Positions 1 to 11,365 of a stretch of DNA of 64,000 bases are shown one piece after another. The translations under genes were made by a program, and so were the position numbers. Each line of letters starts with the position of its first letter. Position 1 is the first letter of the stretch. The stretch lies in contig VICG01000001.1 in NCBI GenBank assembly GCA_008692225.1, forward strand, positions 2,388,501 to 2,452,500, given 5' to 3'. Under the pieces are notes generated by a model that searched no databases, had not been told where the DNA came from, and was given only the letters and a program-made list of their open reading frames with translations. This DNA comes from Monilinia fructicola. Its lineage: Eukaryota > Ascomycota > Leotiomycetes > Helotiales > Sclerotiniaceae.

Positions 1-3000
1 ATGTATTTTTGTATCCGAGTAATGCTCGCACTTATGAAAAGGGTCATGGGTAAATGTCTCGGAAGGGCGACATCTTCCGTTCATGATGCTTGGCTGGCTT
101 GGCATGGGCTGGTGGTAACCCTGACGGGATCACCTCGAAGGTGGAAAAAATCAAACCATGTCGGTACTCCCGTCGTCTATGGAACCCTAAGAATTGCCTG
201 ACGCCTTGAAAGACTGATATGCGGATGATCCTCATGGTTTCTTCGAAAATTTTAATCAATCGCATCGGCAAGAAGTGGAGAGGGTGATAACTCGTTCACT
301 ACTGTAGGTTTGTACAGGACCAAGGAAAGGTGCGGAGGTGCAGAGAATCACTTCGGCACGGAGAGAACTTATCACACACATGATGCTGACTCACGTGCCA
401 TTGGTATACCCGAGCAGGTGAACTAATAATAATGTCAATGATACAGTAAGAACCAGTTATCCTTGAGCTACCCTGGTAAAACGCCTAGACCTTCGGAGCT
501 TCGATGCCAACTTGGCTGTGACATCCCTTCAACCATGGCCATTGAGATACCAAGATAAGCTTGTTCTCGGTCACAAAAACCAATAAGTAAGCAAAGCTGT
601 GCACTATGTTGATATCCTCTCCCGCCTCATTGTAGAGCAATTGGATGGATGATGGTGTTGGCTTGAACGTTCTTCAAGGAATACATTTCTTGGCTCTACT
701 TTGAGTTAGTGATACTATTTGAATGTATATGTACGGAGTATGTACCCATTGTGTTGTCGGTATAGAAGTATGCATAGCCAAAGTAAGTACCAGGTATATA
801 AAGTTCATGATATCGATCGCTTTGAATCTTGATGAGCTTGGCGGCCTTTTGACAGTGTTGCTCCCCCATGAGTGAGACGGTCAGACTGTCAAACTGTCAG
901 ACAGAGCATGGATCAAAGATTCAAAGGGAATCAGAGCGGGGTGAATTTTAAGGCGGGATCCATTTCAAACGCGAGTGATATTGTGGGGAATAATGGATAC
1001 TGTACTATTTAGTATTTAGTAGATACATACGTAGGTAGATACTGTATTCACATTTCACACCGCTTCAAAATTTTGAATCTCAACTGATCAGTGATTGATC
1101 ATATCACCATAAGATGATCAATCCGGTTCTGATGAAACCACCGAGCCGTCATTGCCATCATGCCATGGAATATGCCGTCGAGAACATGCACTAGGTTGAT
1201 AGTTAAGAGTACCTAATGAAGAAACTTCATTGAGAGCAGATAGTCAAATAACAAAAAAGCGAGGGATGAATGTTCCTGCTTCGTACGTATTAGTCTAGAA
1301 TAGTCACATTTTCTCGGATGATAGCTGACAGTTGGTTGATATGGGAATTCTATCTAATCTTTTCAGACATCAGACATGAACCGTTTAAGGACCCTGAGAT
1401 CAAACTAAACCCTGGTCATAAGTTGTTAGAGCCTCTTGTCTCAAGAGAGCGGCTATCCTCTTCCATATGTCAGATGGCAGGTATGTTTTTCATTATTCTA
1501 CGGAGTATAAGGCTTACTTACATTCATGCAAAGTACATGTATGACATGAGAGATTGAGAAGGATCCATGGAATGAATATAACTTCTATTAATATGGCAAT
1601 CAATCGATCATGAGACGGAAGGCTTCTTCAGATTGTTTCTTAATATATTCAGACCTGGATACTTGACGTATGCTGGATAATATGTAACATCGAAATCATA
1701 AGACAATTGATATACTACTACCGTCTTACTGTTTGACTGTATGTACCTATCTATATCTAATAATAACATCAATACAAGAATGATCTGTCGATGATACTCT
1801 TTGCTTTGGTACTGGTTGTAGGTCTACTTAGGAACGAAATGTTATGAACCACCAGAACCTGTTGAACCATGTGGATTAATAAGTTAACCTTGATATAAGG
1901 GGCAGGATGCAATTATCCTACCGATGATGAACATGCCACAGTACCTAGGTAGGTGTTTGAAATGCTACCTACCCAAATCCGATATTCTCCTCTATACTCC
2001 TAAGTTAGTAGTTCTATGAAGCTGTACAGACTCCTGTAAGGTTATTAGTCTTCAATTTGTTTTTACTTGTAACCTTCGTTTTCCGCCAAAATATATAGAC
2101 TATTCGTTCAGTCTCTAATCTCAATATCTCTTCTTCTTTTCCTCTTCTTCTCATGCATGGCAAATATCACCAAGTATTGAAGAATTGTCTGATTGGTCAA
2201 TAGAAATCACATTCCAACGACTGACGGCCAATAAATCCCTAGATAGATTTTGTACCTTTACTTAACCCGTCCATTTATCCCAATTGTTTGTCCCATCTAC
2301 TTCCCTAGTAAGGTAGTACCTTGCAGTATGGATATCAGTTTGAGATGTGCTCTGTGCGTGGTTCCTTGTCGCTTCCTGGCCACCCCTTAGTAATCATGTG
2401 CAAGCGACATGCATTAGCGACAACTCAAACTACTGTGATATGGATGATGATGAAAAACCCAGAATAAAAGATAATAATACATACTATACTGTACTAGACC
2501 AAGTACCAAGTCACGGCAAAATGCAATCATCCTTGCTTTTTATAGCCTTGTATCCCTGTCCACAGCCTTGCCCAAGTGGTAGAACACAACCACAACTGCA
2601 CCTCTAAGCGCCGACATCTTCTGCAAAGAATCCAATCAACAACCTCTCTCTTCTATCACTCTACCACACCATCCTCTTATATCCAATCATAATCAAGTTT
2701 ACCGCCAATAATACTATATTTCTCTTACTGTACGATATTCCTATGTAGCCACAATGGGATCTATTGGATCTATTTACTCAACTATCCTAGAATGGGGAGT
2801 ATCTCGAAAGACAAAAAAATTGCTCAAAGGACCCGTAACATTCTCAGAGCTATGATTGCCCCAATCTTGAATTTCAATCCCGTCTTGGATGGCAGTGGCT
2901 GCAGATCCAAGATGTAGATGTCATGGCAAACCAAATACAGAAAAGCGTAGTGCACATTGTACAGGTAGATACTTTCCATTCATCCACCCCCGCTCTTGAC

Positions 3001-3729
3001 ATGACACCCATTCACTTCTCTGCCCTGTTGATTCTTAAACCCCCTCAACCCGCAGGTCTGGCAACGCTTTTCGTGAATATCCAACGACTTGCCTTAAAAC
3101 ACTAAGACGTCTCATAACTCCGAAGATCCAACAAATTCGATACCAAATATCTATATCATCTCAAACCTCAACTTGACAAACAGCACGGATCAGACGACAT
3201 CCGAACTTTCAATGTCTTGATGCAACGGTTCCCGGGTCATTCTTTGAACGGCTTTTCATCTCAGCTTCACACGCTTAATATCTCCCGCCGCTCGGATGCC
3301 CGCTGTCAGAAAAGATCAGATAATCATCTCAAGGGCTATTCCCTTCAAACCTAATCTTAGACATTCCACAATCGTCTCGACTAGGAGTAGTAAGCCTGAT
3401 ACAAGTTACAAAGGAGAGCGTCTTCTCCAGCCCAGTGATTACGGTCCTGGTGCCCGGGGATATAGGTAGACATACGCCTAGCTATCAACGACTTTTGACA
3501 ACAGCGCTGTGCACTCATTGTCGTCGATAGCGTTCCTCTGGCTCGACGCAATTCACTTTCGTTTTTTCATACTTCCGCTGGCTCGGATATTTTTCATTGC
3601 CATTAAGATTTTTTAACTAGACGGGCAAGCCGTATTATCGATACCCTTTTCTTATTTATTGCACCTTGCGATTCAATACCCCGGACTTTCTCAGTAAAAT
3701 CCCAATTTCCTTGCGTTGTTAAAGATATC
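1..3729. other. Intergenic, no gene recognised
   Basis: I see no convincing gene here. Open frames are short (under 90 codons), lack recognisable motifs and do not join through plausible introns. The DNA is AT-rich with scattered TACGGAGTA and TACCTAGGTA words, which recur through the window. The last few hundred bases before 3730 are the likely promoter of the small membrane-protein gene that follows. Confidence 0.5.
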
Positions 3730-4216
3730 ATGGGAAGACTTATCAAGAATCACTGGGCACGCTTAATAGTCCTCACCGCTGCCATTTGTAAGTGTTCACC
3801 CTTCTCAATTGATCTATGCCAAAATCTAATGCGATATATAAAGATCAAGTAGCAGCTGCAATCGAAGGATTCTTCTGGCCCAAAATCTTCTGGGATTTCC
3901 TCACCAAAAATCTCGATGGCGCAGTCAAACCTCTTCCCATACTACAGATAATAAATTTAATCTTCGGACTTTTCATGCTAGCTTGGGAGTGGCCTCTGAA
4001 ATTCATAGCAGACACTTCATTTTACCGCAGCATCGAAGCTCGGCTTGTCGTTCTCCCCTTGGTCGCATTGGCCGCCGCATTATTATATCAAGCTACCAAT
4101 CCGCCATCTATTATACAATTGCGTTGGTGGTATACTTCTGGGCCTATAGCGAAGGAGAAGTCATAGCCGGTGTGTGGAAACTTCCTCCTCGACGATCTAC
4201 CACAGGGAAAGTTTAG
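3730..4216 (+). CDS. Small multi-span membrane protein, DUF7727 type, one frameshift
   Basis: Exon 1 is 3730..3787 and begins MGRLIKNHWARLIVLTAAI. A 56-nt intron (GTAAGT donor, TCTAAT branch, AAAG acceptor) joins it to exon 2 at 3844. The protein resembles a conserved fungal family of about 140 residues with several hydrophobic helices, including a stretch ending ALLYQATNP and a following VVYFWAYSEGEVIAGVW segment. These two conserved pieces lie directly against each other but in different frames, switching near 4110 (ccgcc). One missing base there restores a 143-residue product ending at the TAG at 4214-4216. Read literally, the exon 2 frame ends at 4166 with an unrelated tail. No intron fits, because the conserved blocks are adjacent. 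Function is unknown; membrane location is inferred from hydrophobicity. The frameshift may be a sequence error or a real lesion. Confidence 0.75.
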
Positions 4217-6583
4217 TGGTGGACAGGATAAATCGAATCAAAGTGGTAGATTAGAATAGGGAAGGGAAAATGGCATTGGGACAGGGGGCATTGGATTTGG
4301 CTTGGGCATATATGAACTATGACTTCTCAGTTACTCCATTGCAAAGAAGGGGTTGCATATTAGGGTCGGAGTTTCCAAGGGGCTTTGCTTATGCATCAGC
4401 GACTGGCGTTTAATACTGGGGTGGGCAATGTGGGATGATGATGATGATGATGATGATTATGGTGGTGAAGGTGGTGGTGGTAGTGGCAGATGCTTATGAG
4501 TGGAATCAACTATTTGAACCGACTACTCTTGACAGTCTTTTCATACTCAAGATTTCTATCTATCGTTGGAAAATTCATCAACATCTATCTGGCAATTGGC
4601 AATTAGTTTGTTGATCAATGGAGAAGGGGTATCGAAAGACAGTCAATCTGGCTATTGTTGTTTGCGCATATGGATACATACGTACCTACATATACCTTCA
4701 AGTCTTAATGTCAAACACATCCATTTCCCAATACTTTTCCCAGCCTTCTTTTTGTGAACACATGCATGTCGTTGTGGCGTTTGATACATACCTAGTAGGT
4801 CTATATACATGTGCCTACCCAACTTCCATAACAGTCAGTGGTCAATAGAAAAACCTGCTAGTGTAATGCCACATAGAACGTGCTTTGCTTCACAAATCTT
4901 ATATCATGTTTTCATCTTTCATATCTCCAACTCCAACTCTGGCTCTGGCTCTGGCTCTGGCTCTTGCCTCTTTCTCTTGACTTCCTTTTCCCCTTGGGAA
5001 CTTACGCTGAGCACTTGGTCTGTGATACCGTCGCCTGATTCTCATTGTCAATTGGTGGCTGGAGCTTAAGCTTGAGCATGAGTATAGGAATTCGAACTGT
5101 GTAGGTGGTGGCCTTGGTAAGTTTGGTAGGATGAACTGGAGAAAGGGAGGTGTTGGGCTACATATACCATTGCTCTGGGCTGCGTTCTTCTTGGGGGATT
5201 GGTGGATGGATAAATGTATTTTTATTGGCTTTTGGGGATGCAGATCACGGCGTGCTTTTATGAGAGCTTGTTTTATTGAGGAGGGAAGAGAAAGAGGCAA
5301 GACGCATGAGAAAACTTCGTCATTCATCACTAACCGTCTCACCTCATCAACTATATCACTGACAAAACGCCTTCTAGTCTTGATTCGTCCTTGTACCTTT
5401 ACACCTGTACCAATATCCAACTCAGTACTAATACTTCATCGACTTACTGATGAGCCTCATATCGACCCTCCGTTTCCCTTCCTTCACTCCTCATTGCACT
5501 CACATACATCAGCACTAGTATCCACATAAATCCACGTAAACCCAACGTATATTAATATTTTATGCTACACACATCTAAGCCACATCATAAACGCAGAGAG
5601 CAGAAGAAAGATGACAAGAGCGACGCGCGACCGAATCAATCAACAACCAATCGATTCCCCCCTCCCCCCCAATATAATTTCAACACAAATTCTTCAGCAG
5701 GCCTCAAACACAAGCCCGACCTCCCTGTACCCTCCCTCACCTGAAAAGAACCCCATAAATCTCTCGATGCATCCCTAGAAATGCACAAGATCTTACATGC
5801 GGACCACCGCTGCAGCGATCACACATCCACACCCAACCACCACCCACCACCCACCAACCAACCAAACAACAAGACAAACCACGCCCTCAAACCCTCAACC
5901 CACCCACCCACCAACACAACCCAACAACAGTCTCACTCACATCCTTCCTTCTTCAACATACCTTCACGCCCCCCCCCCCCCAAATCCCCCTTTTTAAACG
6001 CCGAAGCGCCGTCACCCATCGCGTTTCATCTCCCCTTCTGTACAATATCTATCTACCTCCGTACCGCCCCACCCCATCTTACAGTACAGTGCTAGGTAGT
6101 TAGCACCCCATCCCGAGAAATCGTCCCATCGAACCTGTCATGCGCTGTACTGCAGTACCCCGGTGCTACGCCCAGCACGCCTTGCCCGCGATCCAAGATA
6201 GGTGAGTCAGTTCTGCACGTAGAAAGATATCTGCAATCTTCTTGCTGTCATTGTTAAGCCCCAAGCTTCGTTAATTGAGAGATGGTTCGTATAGTATCCA
6301 TAGTATATAGTATAGTATAGTATAGTATAGTATGGATAGAATTGGTGCAGTCGAACTTGTCGCTAGGTAGTAGGTATACAATGTCGACCTCGTCTTCCGG
6401 ATTTAGATCGAGGAATCGAGGAACTCGGATGGGATAGATGGCGGGGGGTTATTGTGAGGGGTTGGTGTTGGTGTTGTTGTTGTTGCTGTTGCTGTGTAGG
6501 TATCTACATAACTACCTACCTACCTACCAACCTGTAACCTACCTCAACCGAACAACCAAACACGTAGGTTCCACAGAAAACAT

Positions 6584-6665
6584 CAACCTCAACCTCAATC
6601 TCAACCTCAATCTCAATCTCAATCTCAATCTCAATCTCAATCTCAATCTCAATCTCAATCTCAAT
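6584..6665. repeat. CAATCT/CAACCT hexanucleotide array
   Basis: About thirteen tandem hexamers. The first few vary between CAACCT and CAATCT, and the remainder are uniform CAATCT. On the plus strand the array reads as an Asn-Leu repeat, but no gene surrounds it. It looks like a simple-sequence repeat. Confidence 0.9.
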
Positions 6666-6723
6666 TCAATTCCAATGCCATAATACCCACCTACCTCTTT
6701 GCACCAACAGCGGCATTATATCT

Positions 6724-6834
6724 ATATCCATATCCATATCCATATCCATATCCATATCCATATCCATATCCACATCCCCTCCCCTCCTCTCCCCTCCCCT
6801 CCCCTCCCCTCCCTCCCCTCCCTCTCCCTCCCCC
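6724..6834. repeat. CATATC hexanucleotide array followed by CCCCT tract
   Basis: About eight tandem CATATC hexamers (6724-6771) run directly into a pure-pyrimidine CCCCT/CCCTC tract (to 6834). The strand asymmetry (all C/T) is notable. No gene is attached. It could be part of a promoter or UTR, but nothing in the sequence shows which. Confidence 0.85.
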
Positions 6835-7763
6835 AAGCATCTATCTCTGGACCGGAGGCGCAGTGCAGTTGCAGTACCAATACCAATACCGTTACAATGC
6901 AGTACCAATACCGTTACAATGCAATTCCAAGCCGCAGTTCGAACCACCCAGAAATTAATTGGATCCACGGATATCCAAAGAAAGATTAGGTTAGATTAGG
7001 TTAGATGAGATGAGATGAGATGAGATGAAAGACAAGAAAAGAAGAAAGAAGGAATGGAGGTGAGAGATGAGGGATGGGATGAAATAGAGTAGATTGAATT
7101 GAGATGTATTTGGCTATCCATGGATGGATTTGAGTGATAGATTGAGATATCCATACCTGGTAGGTACCTACTGTACTGAGCTAGGTAAGGTGGGTAGGGC
7201 CTGTGTTTGTGTTTGTGTTTGTATTTTGTTGATGGTTCTATTCTGACGGAAGAGGGAGAGATGGACGGATTAGAACTACCTACCTAGGGAAGTCTGACCT
7301 AGTACCTATCTACCATGATGAGCTTGCATATTGGTATTCTATCCCTCCTCGCCACAACTCAAGCTTGATGATATTACCGTAAGAGTTTGTTCCCACCAAA
7401 AAAAGGAATCGATAGAATTAACTTTAACGATTACCAATGTTTCATAAGATAAACATCATAACAACGATGGAGTTTACTAATTTTCATTGAGAATCTCAGA
7501 CTGGCTGCCCGATGATGATCTAGCGCTTTAGAACTATACCAGCCAGCTACAGTAGCATGAGATGGATCAAATCGGCGAAGCATTATGATACCAACGTCCT
7601 TTCATCCCTCAAAGAGGTAGGTACCGATCGAATAATCTCTCCCGCAAAACGTATCTTGTCATGCCATTTGCATGCAAATTGTAATACCATTCCTTCATAT
7701 CCCACCCTTTCCCATCCATTCCTAACCGTGCCGTTAACTCCCATGTGAATACTAGGTACTCCT

Positions 7764-8268
7764 CTAGTGAGCGCTCAATGTACCCATGCTATCGTTCTTG
7801 GAACCGAATTTCTCTTGCGTCTGCAAAGGGATGTTATTAGCACTGCTGATGAAGTGGGGGAGAAGAGGAGAGGGGGAGGAGGAGGAATAAAGGTAACGTA
7901 CAGAACCATGTTGAGCCTCGCCCTTCTCAAGAATAACCTTGATGACTTCGTCATCGACCTTGGTACCAAACTCATTCTCTAATTGACCCACGGAAGCTTC
8001 ATCATAAGTTCCCTGAGCACCGTGCCTAGAAGATGCAAAGTCAGTCTTGATGATCCCTGGCAGATACGAATGCGGGGGCAGTGCCGAGAGAAAGAGCTTA
8101 CTTGTGTGTCACGAAGACCTTGAAGAGACCAACGACTTGTGCGAGAGGAATGCTCTTATCACCCTTCCACTTCTTGAGATCTTCCTCGGAGTCGACAAAG
8201 ACGATGAAATCCTCATCAGTCTTGGTACCCTTGTAATGGATCTTGGTTTGATTTCCTGAGGCCTTCAT
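7764..8268 (-). CDS. RTC3: RTC3/YHR087W-like SBDS-fold protein
   Basis: Three exons: 8102..8268, 7902..8025 and 7764..7820, giving 115 residues. The protein starts MKASGNQTKIHYKGTKTDED and contains the fungal RTC3/SBDS N-domain-like pattern (FIVFVDSEEDLKKWKG, then IPLAQVVGLFKVFVTHK). It ends in a short KNDSMGTLSAH tail typical of the family. Family knowledge: these proteins share the fold of the SBDS N-terminal domain and are linked in yeast to RNA metabolism and stress; the molecular role is not established. Intron 1 splits the Lys codon before HGAQGTYDEAS with a GTAAGC donor. Intron 2 (GTACGT donor, 7821..7901) is 81 nt, in frame and free of stops, so its retention would give a 142-residue isoform. 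The upstream strand carries CAATCAACCAACC-like repeats, probably 5' UTR. Confidence 0.85.
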
Positions 8269-9274
8269 GATTGCGGTGGTGTGATTGATTGATTGGTTGG
8301 TTGGTTGATTGTTAAAGAGGTGAATGGTATTGCAGTTGAACGAAGGAAGTTATTGATCGTTGAATGTTGTATCTGTGTTTTCTCGATAGATGGATGAGAT
8401 GGTTCGATTGATTGTATGCGTGTATGTATGTACTTATGAAGAATAAAAGATGTAAGAAAGAGGAAACATCAGCTGGTTTTGTAGCTCACTCGATACAGCA
8501 AGTGGATTGTTGGCAGCTGCAGCTTGTTCCTGATGTGCTTTCGAAAACCCCCTCATTACCTCATGGTGATGACGTCACATTCCAGGTTTCACTTCAACCT
8601 TCAGTTACAACTTCCCATTTACGAATAATTACATCTTCATTCAAGAGCTTGTCAAACATCCCACACGACATAGAGCTATTCATGAATCTGATTCTTCAAC
8701 GTGGATGATGGATGGAGGGATGATTGATGCAATTGGCAATTGGCTCGTATAGTTTTATTTCATAATCCTTATTTTTGCTTGGAATCTTACACTTACAGTA
8801 TGGATGGATGCGTTCTAACTTTCCATCAAGTCAATATAATTAATGCGTGTCGTACTCATGCCGCTGGAGTACTACTTGTACTACTTGTACTACCTAGTAA
8901 TTACTTACTCGGCGCCATCCGTTTGATCGTTTCGGGTTGAGAACCTTAAGATCAATAGGATCAGCCCCACGATGATGGACACCTACGTCACTCATGAATC
9001 AGCAAATCTAATTGTGGCCGGGGAAGGCGACAACTATGAATTTGGAGGAGAATTGATTGCGATGGAAGTTTGTATTAATTATTATATTGTAATAGCTACT
9101 TCAAGGAATGTGCCACGATTGATTTGATTCAGACGCCAGTTTTGTGATGAAAGCAAGTATGCATCGCCCAGATGCCTATGTTACCAACCTGTTCCCTTCG
9201 CTGGCCCTTCAATTATTCATCTCCTCTTCACCGACCTTCCTTGTAGATGGTAGAAGATAACTCTCGTGGGTCCG
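8269..9274. other. Intergenic, no gene recognised
   Basis: This 1-kb gap lies between the 5' end of the RTC3-like gene and the 3' end of the next minus-strand gene. It begins with a TGATTGATTGGTTGG-type repeat (8282-8312), probably transcribed leader of the RTC3-like gene. No coding evidence was seen in the remainder. Confidence 0.5.
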
Positions 9275-10127
9275 TCACTCGAGGAGATATTCTCTCTTCC
9301 ACTGCATAGGTAAGGCAAGTCAGAACCAGTTCACGACTCGAGAAGAAACCAAGGAAATCCTTACAAAGTCGATGATATTCTGGGCTGAATTGGGATTAGG
9401 TTCTGATAGCCAATCCCGCAGTTGTTCTTGTCCATCAGACGTCGTAGCAATACCGGCCAATTCTGGGATGCTATGACAAATATCACTGAGGATGTTCCTG
9501 GTATGCTCCGTCATGGCATCACCAACATTGCTGAACGGTAGAAGCTCATATTGAGCATCGACTTTCCTGGAGGATGGCACAACACACAGCTGTCTCTGGA
9601 ATGATTGCAACGTCGTGAGAAGTTGCGAGACCGACGTTAAGGGCAGAATTGGCATCTTAGAAGTGGCCATCAGGCTGAACCTCTGTTAGTGATTTTTCAA
9701 TGCATCATCTGTAGCTCACGTACCTGAGTTGAAGCTTCATATACTCTTCCATGCCATGCCCGCCCTCTCCCCTTTCGCGAAGAAGGAAAATGATTCCTAC
9801 GTTGCGGCCTCCGGTTTGGTGATCGAGTCGTTCGATTCGAGCGGATGCGTTCGTGGGTGACTCCATGTCAGACGAGGAGAGTAAGAGGACCCGAAAAAAC
9901 TGCTGTTCACCTGCTTTGCTTGGGGGTATAGGAATTGATAGATCATGGGTGTTGATGGTTCTCTCTGTGTCGTTGTCAGTTAAGGCAAGTGGAGGAGCCT
10001 TTTTAACAACCCCAACCTCGCCATTTGAGTGTCTTTTCTTTGAGCAAAGTAGAAGGCAGTGTAGCCCATTCTTTCCTTCTGCGTAGAGATGAACAGAACA
10101 TGATGTTTTTACTGCTGTTTTATGCAC
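9275..10127 (-). CDS. Conserved fungal protein of unknown function
   Basis: Three exons: 9724..10127, 9365..9680 and 9275..9301, predicting about 248 residues. The coherent part begins around QQFFRVLLLSSSDMESPTNA and continues through ARIERLDHQTGGRNVGIIFLL. It goes on through a helical region to a C-terminus ending FWKREYLLE. Intron 1 has a GTACGT donor; only the acceptor ending CAGAG keeps the frame. Intron 2 uses GTAAGG and ends GCAG. The alternating hydrophobic strands and the Asp-Gly-Gly-like turn look like an alpha/beta domain, but I cannot name the family. The start is uncertain: the ATG at 10127 is used because the conserved-looking block begins well upstream of the internal Met of MESPTN, but an unseen 5' exon is possible. 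No catalytic motif was recognised. Confidence 0.6.
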
Positions 10128-10692
10128 TAGGTATGTCTCTGTTGAGGTGAAGAGATATGTACACGGGAGAGGGGAACCTTAGGTAGCGCTATATATCGGC
10201 CACATTGAGAAATCCCAGGGACTACGATGCAACAATTTTCTAACTGCGATCTTGCACACGAGAGACGTTAGCCCAAAGAGTATGTTAAAATAATCTACGC
10301 AATATTTGTTGGTACGTTTTATATTTGGTGAGTTGAGTTATATATCTCAAAATCTTGGCCTTCTATATGACCTGGCAAAGATCAGATGAGTTGGGTATCT
10401 TTGGCCATTACGTTCTCCTACCCCTATCAATTCTCTCCCACTGGCGACGCTTTATGCTCGAAGAGTAGTCCCCACTCGTCCTATAGGGAGTGAGTGTGGG
10501 AGAGGAGCTTTCCCATGCCCAACTCTACAGACATATCTCTACCAATAGGTGGTCCTATATATCCATATCCGTATCCATATACATATAGAAGCTCCCCCCT
10601 ACCATCTACATATAGGAGCTCCTCCCTACCTTCTACAAGAGAATGAGCTCCTCAGCTGTACAATTGTGATGCTCTGTACTTCGATTCGAGAT
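10128..10692. other. Intergenic with a 27-bp tandem duplication
   Basis: This spacer lies between two minus-strand genes: the 5' flank of the unknown protein and the 3' end of OPA3. Two imperfect 27-bp copies, at 10581-10607 and 10608-10634, each contain an ATATAGAAGCTCC or ATATAGGAGCTCC core. A further AGCTCC occurs just downstream. No gene was seen. Confidence 0.6.
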
Positions 10693-11365
10693 TCAAGACC
10701 TCCATGCTAGCTTTTTCTTCCCATTTGCACTTTTAATCTCTTCCAAGACTTGCTCCAGTACTTCCACCCTCTCTTGTTGCCTCTTTTGTGCTTCTTCTAA
10801 CTCTTTCTGTCGTAGGTTTAACTCCTCCTCAAGTCTTTGCAGCTCTGCTAGTTTTTCTGCATTCGGATCGGGTTTCGATTGTTGTTTGATATACTCGTAC
10901 ATCAATAAGCTAATCGCGACTGAGAGGATGAAGGTATCGCCGATGACATCCGCAAAGAGATCAACAGCTCTGGTTTCCGTCAGGGGTCTAAACTTCCGTC
11001 TCCAAACACTAATATTTTCTTGACTGTAATGGTGTGCCTTTTTTGCAGCCTCTTCCGCCTTGGTTTGTTCTTCCGTCTTTACAGTTGGTGTCTCTGCCTT
11101 TTCCCTCGCTCTCTTCTCGGCTTGTTTATCGCGCAAAAGATTGACTTGTATTCGCATGTTCCATTGATGCATGGCTTGCCCACCTATAGCTGCTATCGCT
11201 CGGAATCTTTCGTGCTCGTGAGCCTGCCTCTTGATCCAATTCTGTAGGGAATTAGCTTCTCTCCTTGAAATTTACTTTATAGCGTCGCTTGATACATACT
11301 GCACCATACTTGGAGATGTGTCTCACGAAGAGAGATCCTAGCTTAAACAGAGGAAGTGCGACCAT
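10693..11365 (-). CDS. OPA3: OPA3-like mitochondrial protein
   Basis: Two exons: 11300..11365 and 10693..11241, giving 204 residues. The N-terminus MVALPLFKLGSLFVRHISKYGA is followed across a 58-nt GTATGT intron by NWIKRQAHEHERFRAIAAIG, the hallmark order of OPA3 proteins. A hydrophobic segment near residues 125-145 (FILSVAISLLMYEYIKQQ) is followed by a Glu/Lys/Gln-rich coiled coil (LQRLEEELNLRQKELEEAQ). Family knowledge: OPA3 associates with mitochondrial membranes and is needed for normal mitochondrial morphology; its biochemical activity is unclear. The length is close to fungal homologues and the reading frame is clean. Confidence 0.9.

Larger units (their letters stand above)
4217..7763. 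other. Intergenic, repeat-rich, no gene recognised
   Basis: The region holds a GAT/ATG trinucleotide run near 4433-4457, a GA/TC-rich stretch at 4930-4970, C-rich tracts around 5640-5990 and two hexanucleotide arrays at 6584-6771. The longest open frame (4899..5420, minus) is low-complexity and carries no family signature, so I do not call it a gene. Confidence 0.5.

Noticed and set aside
4899..5420. 173-codon open frame on the minus strand
   Set aside because: It is antisense to low-complexity CT/GGCTCT repeats, with an Arg-Ala run at one end and no domain or intron context. Probably chance.
6930..6960. GTTCGAACC word as a tRNA B box
   Set aside because: No matching A box, acceptor stem or cloverleaf could be folded around it. 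No tRNA elsewhere in the window passed the same check by eye.
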